Below, piece by piece: positions 51,007 to 59,189 of a DNA stretch of 64,000 bases. Both the position numbers and the translations under genes were made by a program. The number at the start of each line of letters is the position of its first letter. Within the stretch, counting starts at the first letter, position 1. The notes under the pieces were generated by a model, which was not told where the DNA came from, did no database searches, and worked only from the letters and a program-made list of their open reading frames with translations. The DNA comes from JAWMQL01 sp033283165 (GTDB lineage Bacteria > Pseudomonadota > Gammaproteobacteria > Pseudomonadales > Halieaceae). Location: assembly GCA_033283165.1 (NCBI GenBank), contig JAWMQL010000001.1:434001-498000 (forward strand). Direction: 5' to 3'.

Positions 51007-51030
51007 TCGCCGCGACGGTGTTCGCGGCGA
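51007..51030. repeat. Hairpin after guaA
   Basis: A perfect 9-base stem (TCGCCGCGA / TCGCGGCGA) with a six-base CGGTGT loop, 30 bases after the guaA stop. No T-run follows on either strand, so it is not a classic terminator, though it could mark the transcript 3' end. Confidence 0.5.
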
Positions 51031-51065
51031 GATGTCGCAGGCCGGCGCATGGTCGGAACCCGCCC

Positions 51066-51407
51066 TTACACCCCGACGTACCACGACCAGCCGTTCTGGT
51101 TGAAGATGTCGTGGGTGCGCGATGCGGTGAACACCTCTCCGTCACGCAACGGGAAGGTTGCAGTCTTTTCCCAGCCCTCGGGCTGGTGGTTGGCCGTGAT
51201 CGGAATTTCGAGCAGCGCCGGCATCAGGTCGTTGCCGACCTCGCCCCAGTACAGCCGCGGGTGCACGGCGAAGATGTAGATGCCGGAAAAACACAGGACC
51301 AGGAAGGTGATCGCCACGACCCAGTGGCAAGCCCGCACCCAGGCCCGATGTCCCTCTTTCGCGGCGGACGCTCTCGTTGGCGTCGCAGCGCTCGCTTCTA
51401 CCGCCAT
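51066..51407 (-). pseudogene. Truncated cytochrome b561-family gene, N-terminal part
   Basis: 113 residues from ATG 51405-51407 (GGAGG upstream). The beginning matches membrane cytochrome b subunits: GHRAWVRACHW, a helix (VVAITFLVLCFSGIYIFAV) and HPRLYWGEVGNDLMP, then HDIFNQNGW. In complete relatives (about 200-230 residues, by my recollection) a GRSLHFLAAW-type second helix follows directly; here the frame runs into WYVGV and stops, and no trace of the remaining three helices is found in any frame between this point and guaA. With the other heme ligands gone it is probably not functional. It lies downstream of fadE by 69 bases. Confidence 0.55.
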
Positions 51408-51476
51408 AACCCCCTCCGCCGGCAAACGTTATAAGGCAGCCATCATCCAGGAATAGACGAGAGACGGCATTGTTGC

Positions 51477-53879
51477 TCAGACGAGTTCGTCGAACTGGTC
51501 CGTCAGCAGGCAGTCGTAGCGCCGGGCGTCGTATTCCAGCAGCGCAGCCACGTCTTCCTCCCGGATCACGCCCTTGTCCGCGGCCTCCTGCAGTGCCTCC
51601 GCCAGGGTGTCCGCAGTCAGTTCGTGGTTTCTGCGCGCGCGCATGAAGGCGTGCCAGGGTTTTTCCACATCGAGCAGCATCTGGTAGGTGGTCTCCACCC
51701 GCCCCACCGCGTCTTCCGGGTCGTCGCTGAGATAAACGTAGGTTTTCAGGGCCTTGCGCACCGGGTTGGGCTGCATGATGAGATCGCCAAGGCGGCGTAT
51801 CTGGTCGTCATCCGGGGCGGCGGCGATGCGACCCAGGGGGAAGCACAGCCAGCGCAGAATCGGCCCGACCCCGGGCAGCGGGAAGTTGTCGAAGTAAGCC
51901 CGCAGCGCCTGTTGTGCGTCGTGCAGCGCGTTCTGCACCGCATAGCGCGCATGGGCACTGGCCTCTTCGCTGCGCTCACCGGCGTCGTGAAACTTGAGGA
52001 TACTGCAGGCGATAAAGAGTTTGCTGTGCACGTCCCCGAGCCGCGCCGAGAGCAGCTCGCGCCGTTTCAGGTCGCCCCCGAGCACCCCCAGCGCCATGTC
52101 GGAGCACAGTGCCAGCGCCGCACTGAGATGGTTGATACGCCGATACCAGGGAGCGCTGAATATGCTGGCGTCCCCGGGGGTGTGGCTTAAACGTGAACCG
52201 CTCAGACCGCAGGCCAGTACGCGCGCGAGATTGCCCCCGACATGGGCCAGGTGAGCCAGCAGCAGTGGCTCGAAGGCCGTCAGTCCGGATTCATCTTTTT
52301 TCTGCAGCGTCTGCATTTCGTCGAACAGGAAGGGATGACAGCGCAACGCTCCCTGGCCAAAGATCATCAACGAGCGTGTCAGGATGTTCGCGCCCTCCAC
52401 GGTGATCGCCACCGGCAGCGCCTGGTACACCGAGGACAGGAAATTGCGTGGCCCCTGTTGGATCGCCCTGCCGCTCACCACGTCCATGCCGTGCAGCACG
52501 ATATCGCGCATGGCCTCGGTGGCGTGGTACTTGGCCATGGCTGTGAGCACCGACGGCGCCCCGTCCTCCAGGCCACGGGTGACGAGTTGTCGCATCGCCT
52601 CCAGGGTGTAGGCCCCCGCGGCGATTTCCGCTGTCGCCTCCTGCACACCCTCGAATTTGCCGACTTCCATGTTGAACTGGCGCCGGATACGTGAGTAGGC
52701 GCCGACGGTCAGATAACACATCTCGCCGCCGGAGGTGGACAGGGCAGGGAGGGAGACCCCCCGGCCCGCACCGAGGCATTCGATCAGCATGCGCCAGCCC
52801 TTGCCCGCCATCTCCGGGCCACCGATGATCCAGGACACGGGAATGAACACGTCCTCCCCGCGAATCGGGCCGTTCATGAACGGCGCCCCCGGGTCATGGC
52901 GGCGGCCGATTTCCACGCCGGGGGTGTCGGCGGGTAGCAGTGCGCAGGTGATGCCGTAGTCCACCGTGTCCGGATCGCCGAGCAAGCCCTCCGGATCGCG
53001 TAGCTGAAACGCCAGGCCGATCACCGTGGCCACTGGCGCCAGGGTGATCCAGCGCTTGCGGAACGTCAGGTTGAGCCCGAGGACTTCCTCTCCCTCGAAC
53101 TGCCCGCGGCAGACGATGCCGAGGTCCGGCACCGCGCCGGCGTCCGAGCCGGCCTCGGGTCCGGTCAGGCCGAAGCAGGGCAATTCGGTACCGTCCGCCA
53201 GGGAAGGGAGCCAGCGCTGTTGTTGCTCCTGCGTACCGTACTTGACCAGCAGTTCGCCCGGACCGAGGGAATTGGGCACCATGGCGGTCACGGCGGCGGT
53301 GATCGACCGGCTGGCGATTTTACTCATCACCCGGCTCTGGGCGTAGGGGCTGAAATCCCTGCCGCCGAATTCCTCCGGGATGATCAGGCCGAAGAACCCC
53401 TTCTCGCGCAGGAAGTCCCAGGTTGCCGGGGACAGATCCTGGCGTTGCTGCACGTCCCACTCGTCGATCAGGTGGCAAAGCTCCTCGACCTCGTTGTCCA
53501 GGAAGGCCTGTTCCTGTGAGCTCAGGCGCGGCAGGCCGATAGCGGCGAACTTGTCCCAGTCCGGAGCTCCGCTGAACAGGTCTTTCTCCCACCACGTGGT
53601 ACCGGACTCAAGCGCCTCCTGTTCCGTTTTACTCATGCTGGGCATCGCGCCCTGCAGCGCGCTGTAGACCGGTTTGACGAGTAGTTTCCGGCGCAATTCC
53701 GGCAGGTTGAGCACGGCCAGCACGGCGAGCGTAAGTAGCAGTACAACCCACATGCCGTCACTCATCCCGGTCAGCAGCAGCGTGCCAACGGTCACGACCA
53801 GGGAGCCCCCGGGCAGGGACATCCGGTAGTAGAAAACCAGCAGGATGAGAACGATGAACAGCAGCAGGGCTAAGAACAT
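51477..53879 (-). CDS. fadE: Acyl-CoA dehydrogenase FadE
   Basis: 800 residues; ATG after AAGGAG. Two N-terminal membrane helices (FLALLLFIVLILLVFYYRM and GMWVVLLLTLAVLAVL) anchor it, as in FadE of E. coli. A domain with FFGLIIPEEFGGRDFSPYAQS and GPGELLVKYGTQEQQQRWLPSLADG, then FTGLTGPEAGSDA-like GLTGPEAGSDAGAVPD for flavin, are typical of the dehydrogenase part. A long C-terminal extension (about 200 residues) is specific to FadE. First step of fatty-acid beta-oxidation. It lies downstream of the SCO gene by 63 bases on the same strand. Confidence 0.94.
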   Translation of the reverse strand: MFLALLLFIVLILLVFYYRMSLPGGSLVVTVGTLLLTGMSDGMWVVLLLTLAVLAVLNLPELRRKLLVKPVYSALQGAMPSMSKTEQEALESGTTWWEKDLFSGAPDWDKFAAIGLPRLSSQEQAFLDNEVEELCHLIDEWDVQQRQDLSPATWDFLREKGFFGLIIPEEFGGRDFSPYAQSRVMSKIASRSITAAVTAMVPNSLGPGELLVKYGTQEQQQRWLPSLADGTELPCFGLTGPEAGSDAGAVPDLGIVCRGQFEGEEVLGLNLTFRKRWITLAPVATVIGLAFQLRDPEGLLGDPDTVDYGITCALLPADTPGVEIGRRHDPGAPFMNGPIRGEDVFIPVSWIIGGPEMAGKGWRMLIECLGAGRGVSLPALSTSGGEMCYLTVGAYSRIRRQFNMEVGKFEGVQEATAEIAAGAYTLEAMRQLVTRGLEDGAPSVLTAMAKYHATEAMRDIVLHGMDVVSGRAIQQGPRNFLSSVYQALPVAITVEGANILTRSLMIFGQGALRCHPFLFDEMQTLQKKDESGLTAFEPLLLAHLAHVGGNLARVLACGLSGSRLSHTPGDASIFSAPWYRRINHLSAALALCSDMALGVLGGDLKRRELLSARLGDVHSKLFIACSILKFHDAGERSEEASAHARYAVQNALHDAQQALRAYFDNFPLPGVGPILRWLCFPLGRIAAAPDDDQIRRLGDLIMQPNPVRKALKTYVYLSDDPEDAVGRVETTYQMLLDVEKPWHAFMRARRNHELTADTLAEALQEAADKGVIREEDVAALLEYDARRYDCLLTDQFDELV

Positions 53880-53942
53880 GAAGGCTCCTTGGTGTGTTGT
53901 GGGTGCGGGGTGGTGGTCCGACCGGAGGATTTCAAATGCAAC

Positions 53943-54647
53943 CTATCCATTGTCCGCCGAATTCCTTTCTATCTGCAGTGTGCGAAGATCGTTCAACACG
54001 GTGTCCGCGTGCAGAAAGCCGGCGCTGTATATGTTGCGTATTGCCTTGTCCCGATCTATGAGATAGACCCTCAGAATATGAGACATGCTGCCGGAGTAAC
54101 TGCCGTCCTCGCGGTAGAGAACCTGCCGCCACTGGCCGTAGGCCTCCAGAATCGGCTGCAACTCGGCATCCGACGCCGTGGTGAGGAAGCGCCAGTCGAA
54201 GTTCTGGCGACGGAAATGGTGCGAGTATTCGCTCATTGCCGCGGGATTGTCCAGCATCGGGTCGAAGCTCAGGCTGATCAGGCGCACCTGGTCTTTCAGG
54301 TCCTCAGATTCCAGCAGGCGATTCTGTACCTGTTTCATCACATAGCTCGCCAGGGGACAGCCATTGACGTCCGGACAATGGGTATAGATGAAGCCCATCA
54401 GCACGAGTTTGTCGCCGAAAACATCGTGCAGGTGCAGGGGGCGACCGCTCATATCCAGGACCTGCCCGTCCCCGGCCGGACCCAGGGGGGGCAGGGCGTA
54501 ACTGCCTGCGGCCGGAGGAATGTATTCGAGCGGCCCGTAACCTGGCGCCAGCACCGGGTTCGTTGACTCCGCGGACCGGGCTGCCGGCAGGAACAGCAAG
54601 GCGCCGGCGATCGCGAGGACCCACCGTGCAACCCCGTTCCGGTTCAC
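53943..54647 (-). CDS. SCO1/SenC-family copper chaperone of the mtoX module
   Basis: 234 residues from a GTG at 54645-54647 which overlaps the mtoX stop codon as GTGA. A hydrophobic signal or anchor segment (WVLAIAGALLFLPAARS) precedes a thioredoxin-like fold. The SCO copper site is usually CPxxC; here it reads CPDVNGC in THCPDVNGCPLASYV, so two extra residues lie between the cysteines. The partner His is in SMSHILRVYLID. SCO proteins deliver copper or reduce its ligands. In Hyphomicrobium mtoX sits in a cluster with SCO1/senC and mauG, so this one likely matures the copper site of MtoX. Confidence 0.85.
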   Translation of the reverse strand: MNRNGVARWVLAIAGALLFLPAARSAESTNPVLAPGYGPLEYIPPAAGSYALPPLGPAGDGQVLDMSGRPLHLHDVFGDKLVLMGFIYTHCPDVNGCPLASYVMKQVQNRLLESEDLKDQVRLISLSFDPMLDNPAAMSEYSHHFRRQNFDWRFLTTASDAELQPILEAYGQWRQVLYREDGSYSGSMSHILRVYLIDRDKAIRNIYSAGFLHADTVLNDLRTLQIERNSADNG

Positions 54648-55951
54648 CGCGATGAAACCCGGTTCCCGTAGAGCGAATAGGCGCCGAAACGCATCTGGTG
54701 CGGGGCACCCAGTTTCTCGGCGAAGAAATCGATGGCCAGGGTTTGCTTGAGCTCTTTCCCGTCGAAGTCGTACACCTTGAGATATTGCAGATCCGGCCCT
54801 GCCGGGGCCTGCTTGTCCCAGTTGGCCAGGAGTGAGGAGGTGTAGTAGACCCGTTCGCCATCCCAACTCTGCGACACCATGTTCACCTGTTCACCGATCT
54901 GTCGCTCCCATAGCTGGCGCGGTTTGAAGGGATCGCTGATATCGAACAGGCGGGTGAGGCCGTCGTTCCAGGTATTGACCCACAACAGCTGATCGTCATT
55001 TGATATCGAGATGTCCACCGGCAGGGGAATTTTCGCTGCATCGCCAATATCCGCCACCGCCGTTGCCTGCCACTCACCCTGGTCATCCAGGTGAATCAGC
55101 CATATCTTCGAGGTCAAGGCCGTGGTGGTGAAGCAGTAGTCGTGATCCGGGCCCCAGGCACAGCGAATTTCCAGCGGAGCACCGGGCACGTCGAGAATCT
55201 TCTTCGGTTTGCGGGCGTGCAGATCCCATACCACCACCGTATTGCCAAAGGCTTTCATGGCCTCCGGGTCGGCCATCAGCGTGCCCAGGTTCATCATGTA
55301 ATTGTTCCAGCCCGTGAAAGATGATGTGATCATGGCGTTCCGGCGCGGCAGGACGCGGACGTCGTAGCCATAACCGTCGGCAAACTGGCCCGATTTCGAC
55401 GCGCCCTGCAGGTTGTCGTCGGTAGGCATCCAGTGGGTTGCCACGTAGTCGCCGGCGTTGGTGTACTCCACCAGCGCGGTACGACCGCCGTGATCCCGGT
55501 TGTTGGACAGGCCGGTCAGCATCATGCGGCCGGGCAGGGCGTAGTTGGTATGGGGTCCGACAACGCCGCCGCTGCGCGACACAAAATCGGAAATGGTGCG
55601 GTGTAAGGTCGGTTTGGCGGGGTCGGTGTGTACGTCGAATATGAAAATCTTGCTGGTATCCAGTCCCGAGGCCCACAGATAGCGGCGATCATCCGTCAGG
55701 CCTGTATGGTGGGCCTCGTTACGGCCACCCACGGAGAGGGTGCTCACCACTTTGCCATAATCGTCCGATTGCGGGTTCACGTCGACCGTGACCAGTTTGT
55801 CCTGCTCGTCGCCGATGCCGGGCACGCCGAGAGTCCAGACGTAGACGAAATCCTCCTGGCCCTCTATCTTAGCCATGTACGGCGACATGCAGGTCTCATC
55901 GGCCAGGGCAGGGAGGGAGACGAACAGGAAAAGGAGTAGCGCGAATTGCAT
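54644..55951 (-). CDS. mtoX: Methanethiol oxidase (SBP56 / selenium-binding protein family)
   Basis: 435 residues with a signal peptide (MQFALLLFLFVSLPALA). It is the SBP56 seven-bladed-propeller family throughout. Candidate copper ligands are H81-H82 in GRNEAHHTG, H134 in GPHTNYAL and H418 in GAPHQMRFG; a conserved acidic CAWGPDH block lies between. Homologues oxidise methanethiol with O2 to formaldehyde, H2S and H2O2 in the periplasm. The adjacent SCO-family gene and divergent MauG-like gene are the same partners as in the known Hyphomicrobium cluster. The ATG is at 55949-55951, and its promoter lies in the mauG-like coding region. Confidence 0.88.
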   Translation of the reverse strand: MQFALLLFLFVSLPALADETCMSPYMAKIEGQEDFVYVWTLGVPGIGDEQDKLVTVDVNPQSDDYGKVVSTLSVGGRNEAHHTGLTDDRRYLWASGLDTSKIFIFDVHTDPAKPTLHRTISDFVSRSGGVVGPHTNYALPGRMMLTGLSNNRDHGGRTALVEYTNAGDYVATHWMPTDDNLQGASKSGQFADGYGYDVRVLPRRNAMITSSFTGWNNYMMNLGTLMADPEAMKAFGNTVVVWDLHARKPKKILDVPGAPLEIRCAWGPDHDYCFTTTALTSKIWLIHLDDQGEWQATAVADIGDAAKIPLPVDISISNDDQLLWVNTWNDGLTRLFDISDPFKPRQLWERQIGEQVNMVSQSWDGERVYYTSSLLANWDKQAPAGPDLQYLKVYDFDGKELKQTLAIDFFAEKLGAPHQMRFGAYSLYGNRVSSR

Positions 55952-55978
55952 GGCGGGCCTCTCCGAATGGCGGGATTA

Positions 55979-57238
55979 ATGCAGAGCATAGCCCATATAC
56001 CCAGCTTATCAACGCGCCCAGTGGGCGGTTGGGGTCGGATTTTTTGCCTCAACACGTTGATCGGCGCCCTGCTGGCAGTTTCGCTGGCCGCCGGGCTCGC
56101 TGGCGCCAGCGAATACACCCCACCATCGCAGGTGGTGGCACCGACCTCCGGCCGGTCCGGCCCTTTGCTCGACAATATCCTGCGACCACCCCTCGGCCTG
56201 CCAACGATGGCCATCCCCAGTCGCAACCCCGCGACGGACGAGAAGATTGCGCTGGGGCGGAAGCTGTTTTTCGACCGGCGCCTGTCTTTTAACGGCACCC
56301 TGTCCTGCGCCATGTGCCATGTGCCGGAACAGGGTTTTACCCAGCGAGAATTGCGTACCCCGGTCGGAATCGAGGGGCGCTTCGTCAAGCGTAATGCGCC
56401 GGCGCTGTACAATGTCGGGTACCGCAAGACACTGTTTCACGATGGGCGGGAATTCAGTCTCGAAAACCAGGTCTGGCAGCCCCTGCTGCAACACAACGAG
56501 ATGGCCAACCCCTCTATCGGATTTGTGCTCAAAACCATTGCCGGCGCGGTGGACTACCGCGGCCTGTTTGAGACGGCTTTTGCGCAGGGCCTGACCGTTG
56601 AAACGGTGGGTATGGCACTGGCCAGCTACCAGCGCGGCCTGGTTTCGGGTGACTCACCCTTCGACCGCTGGCGCTTTGGCGGGGAGGACAGCCTGTCCGC
56701 TTCGCAGCTACGCGGTTGGCAGGTGTTCACGAAGGCTTCGTGCATAACCTGTCACACGGTCGACCGGGGTCATGCGCACTTCACCGACGAGGGCTTTTAT
56801 GACACCGGAATTGGCTACGCGAGGTCCATGGGCATCGGCACCGGGACGGCCGCGGTCCGACTCGCCCCCGGTGTCACGGTAGTGCCACGGGTCAGCTTCG
56901 AGACCGCCACGGCCAATGATCTCGGCCGTTACGAAGCGACCGGCCGCAGCGAAGACCGCTGGCTGTTCCGCGTGCCCGGTCTGCGCAACGTGGCGCTAAC
57001 CGCGCCTTACATGCACGACGGTTCCCTGCCCGACCTCGCGGCCGTGATCGCCTGGTACGATCAGGGCGGCGTAAGCCACCCCGGTCTCGATCCGCGGATC
57101 AGGCCGTTGCACCTGTCGGCACAGGAGAAGTCCGACCTGCAGTCCTTCCTGTATGCGCTGACCGGCAGTAACGTTGAGATGCTGGCGTCTGACGGCAGGT
57201 CCATAGCGATTGGTGATCCCACAAGGCAGAAGGAATAG
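55979..57238 (+). CDS. MauG-like di-heme cytochrome c peroxidase family protein
   Basis: 419 residues from ATG 55979, with a signal peptide preceded by a longer n-region. Two heme c sites are present, CAMCH (C110) and CITCH (C255). DEKIALGRKLFFDRRLSFNGTLSCAMCH is the classic opening, and NVGYRKTLFHDGRE and RVPGLRNVALTAPYMHDGSLPDLAAVIAWYDQG close the fold. MauG proteins use the two hemes for long-range oxidation of protein side chains; here it may help mature MtoX. The start is uncertain: a TTG at 55946 has AAGGAG nine bases upstream, and a GTG at 56021 gives a more usual leader. Confidence 0.88.
   Translation: MQSIAHIPSLSTRPVGGWGRIFCLNTLIGALLAVSLAAGLAGASEYTPPSQVVAPTSGRSGPLLDNILRPPLGLPTMAIPSRNPATDEKIALGRKLFFDRRLSFNGTLSCAMCHVPEQGFTQRELRTPVGIEGRFVKRNAPALYNVGYRKTLFHDGREFSLENQVWQPLLQHNEMANPSIGFVLKTIAGAVDYRGLFETAFAQGLTVETVGMALASYQRGLVSGDSPFDRWRFGGEDSLSASQLRGWQVFTKASCITCHTVDRGHAHFTDEGFYDTGIGYARSMGIGTGTAAVRLAPGVTVVPRVSFETATANDLGRYEATGRSEDRWLFRVPGLRNVALTAPYMHDGSLPDLAAVIAWYDQGGVSHPGLDPRIRPLHLSAQEKSDLQSFLYALTGSNVEMLASDGRSIAIGDPTRQKE
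55985..56012 (-). promoter_or_regulatory. Candidate sigma70 promoter of mtoX
   Basis: On the minus strand TTGATA (56012-56007), 16 bases, TATGCT (55990-55985), 34 bases upstream of the mtoX ATG. It lies inside the first codons of the mauG-like gene if that starts at 55979. Confidence 0.5.
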
Positions 57239-57397
57239 CGCAGTACTGTCACAGTTTTATCGCCAGCCCCGGGTCACGGGGATCGACCTGACCTGAGGTA
57301 CCCGGCATGGAGCCCGCCCGGCAGGTCTTTTATACTGGCTGCTGGGCCGAAGCAGCATGCCCGGGCCAGCCGTCACGACTCATGCGGAGAATTACCG

Positions 57398-59158
57398 ATG
57401 ACCCAACCGTTTGGCCTCACCCTGTCCCTGTTTCTGGCCTTTGCAACCGCACTGGGCGGCTGCAGCAAACCCGGCGAGCCGCTGCAGGAGGCAGACACAC
57501 GCAGCGGCTCCCGGGACAGCGTGGCGGATCTGGTCGTGTTAAACGGCGACATTTACACCGTGGACGAACAACATCCCAGGGTGCGGGCATTCGCGGTCAA
57601 GGACCGCAAGTTCATGGCGCTGGGAAGTTCCGCGGCGATTGAGCAACTGGTGGGCGCAGGCACGCGCGTGATCGACGTTGGCGGCAGGACCGTGCTGCCC
57701 GGTCTGGTCGATGGCCACACCCATTTGAGCGAGGGCACGGGGCTGGCCACGGGTGTGGACCTCTCCGACATCGCCGACCCGCAGGAATGGCTGCGGATCA
57801 TCAGGGAAAAAATCGCCATCATGGAGCCGGGCCAGTGGCTGGTGGGCGGTGCCTGGAATCACCTGTTGCGGGCCGACGGCGAACTCCCCACCCTGCAGAT
57901 GCTGGACAGCGTCGCCCCCGACAATCCCGTCATCCTGTTTGATATCGATCACCATACCTACTGGGTCAACAGCAAGGCCTTCGAAGCTGCGGGCATGACC
58001 AGGGACACGCAGGTGCCGGAGGGCGGTGAGATCGGCCTGGACCAGAACGGCGAGCTGTCAGGCATCCTGTACGAATCCGCCGGTCGCTTGATCGCAGAGT
58101 CTCCCGCTCTTCGTGCCGCGGAAGACCCCGTGGCCGGGCTCCTGGCGGTGGTGCAGAAAGCCAACTCGCTGGGCATCACCTCCGTTCATGATATGTCTCT
58201 CAGATTTTCAGAGAACTTCCTCGACCTGCTGGCGACTGGCGAGCTGACCCTGCGCGTGTGGGAGGGCGGTTTTGCCAACGACGACCCGGACTTCGTGGAC
58301 CAGTTTATCGCCCGGCGAGAGCAATTGCGCCAGCGCCGTGACGAGGTCCTGGCACAGCAGGAAGACCGCGGTCCCCTGTTCGAACTGGGTTATGTCAAGC
58401 TGATGATTGACGGCGTGTTGTCGACTCGTACGGCCATTTTGAAAAAGCCCTACAGTGATAAACCGGATGCGCACCCGGCCTATCAGTTTACGCCAGAGCA
58501 GCTGAGCCACCATGTCATCGAAGCGAACAAGGCGGATATCCCGGTTTCCATTCACGCGGTCGGCGACCGGGGCGTGGCGGAGTCCGTGGAAGCCTTCGCC
58601 TCGGCGCGGGAATATCCCACTTCCGTTCCCAATCGCATCGAGCATATCGAACTGATCGAGGCGCAGGACCTGCAGGCGATGCGGGCCAACGGCATCGCTG
58701 CCTCCATGCAGCCCAGACACGCCAACTGCTGTGTCGGTGCCTATGTGCTGGACCGGGTCGGCGCACAGCGCACGGAAACCGAGGCCTATGTGTGGAAGTC
58801 CATGCTGGATGAAGGTATCAATCTCGCCCTGGGCAGCGACTGGCCCACTTCACCCCTCGACCCGCTGGCGCAGCTGCAGGACGCCCAGACTCGCCAGAGC
58901 ACCTATCGCGACGGCAGCCTGCAACAGTGGGATGGCGGCCGGAATGCCCTGAGCTTCGAGCAGGCACTGCACGGCTACACCCAGGGCTCGGCCAATCTGA
59001 GCGGCTGGAGGGACCAGATTGGCAGCATTTCGGTCGGAAAATGGGCCGATTTCGTGATCCTGGACCGGGCTCTGCCGGGCGAGGGCTTCCGCGACCTGCG
59101 TCGGCTGGCCGTCGAGAGCACCTGGCTGGCCGGTGACGAGGTGTACCGGAAACCGTAA
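57398..59158 (+). CDS. Lipoprotein amidohydrolase (YtcJ/amidohydrolase-3 type)
   Basis: 586 residues. The signal peptide ends in LGGC (Cys 22), which predicts a lipoprotein. It is a metal-dependent TIM-barrel amidohydrolase of the YtcJ group: VLPGLVDGHTHLSEG gives the first metal pair, with SIHAVGDRGVAESVEAF and NRIEHIELIEAQDL, HTYWVNSKAFEAAG, and LGSDWPTSPLDP for the last Asp. Substrates of this group are mostly unknown amides or lactams. It starts a run of four exported or lipid-anchored proteins. A gap of 159 bases separates it from the mauG-like gene. Confidence 0.88.
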   Translation: MTQPFGLTLSLFLAFATALGGCSKPGEPLQEADTRSGSRDSVADLVVLNGDIYTVDEQHPRVRAFAVKDRKFMALGSSAAIEQLVGAGTRVIDVGGRTVLPGLVDGHTHLSEGTGLATGVDLSDIADPQEWLRIIREKIAIMEPGQWLVGGAWNHLLRADGELPTLQMLDSVAPDNPVILFDIDHHTYWVNSKAFEAAGMTRDTQVPEGGEIGLDQNGELSGILYESAGRLIAESPALRAAEDPVAGLLAVVQKANSLGITSVHDMSLRFSENFLDLLATGELTLRVWEGGFANDDPDFVDQFIARREQLRQRRDEVLAQQEDRGPLFELGYVKLMIDGVLSTRTAILKKPYSDKPDAHPAYQFTPEQLSHHVIEANKADIPVSIHAVGDRGVAESVEAFASAREYPTSVPNRIEHIELIEAQDLQAMRANGIAASMQPRHANCCVGAYVLDRVGAQRTETEAYVWKSMLDEGINLALGSDWPTSPLDPLAQLQDAQTRQSTYRDGSLQQWDGGRNALSFEQALHGYTQGSANLSGWRDQIGSISVGKWADFVILDRALPGEGFRDLRRLAVESTWLAGDEVYRKP

Positions 59159-59189
59159 GTTATTGGCAGCCAGGGCCTTTCGCCACTGG

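Noticed and set aside
51007..51030. Hairpin after guaA as an intrinsic terminator
   Set aside because: Neither strand carries a T-run after the stem, so it was listed only as a hairpin.
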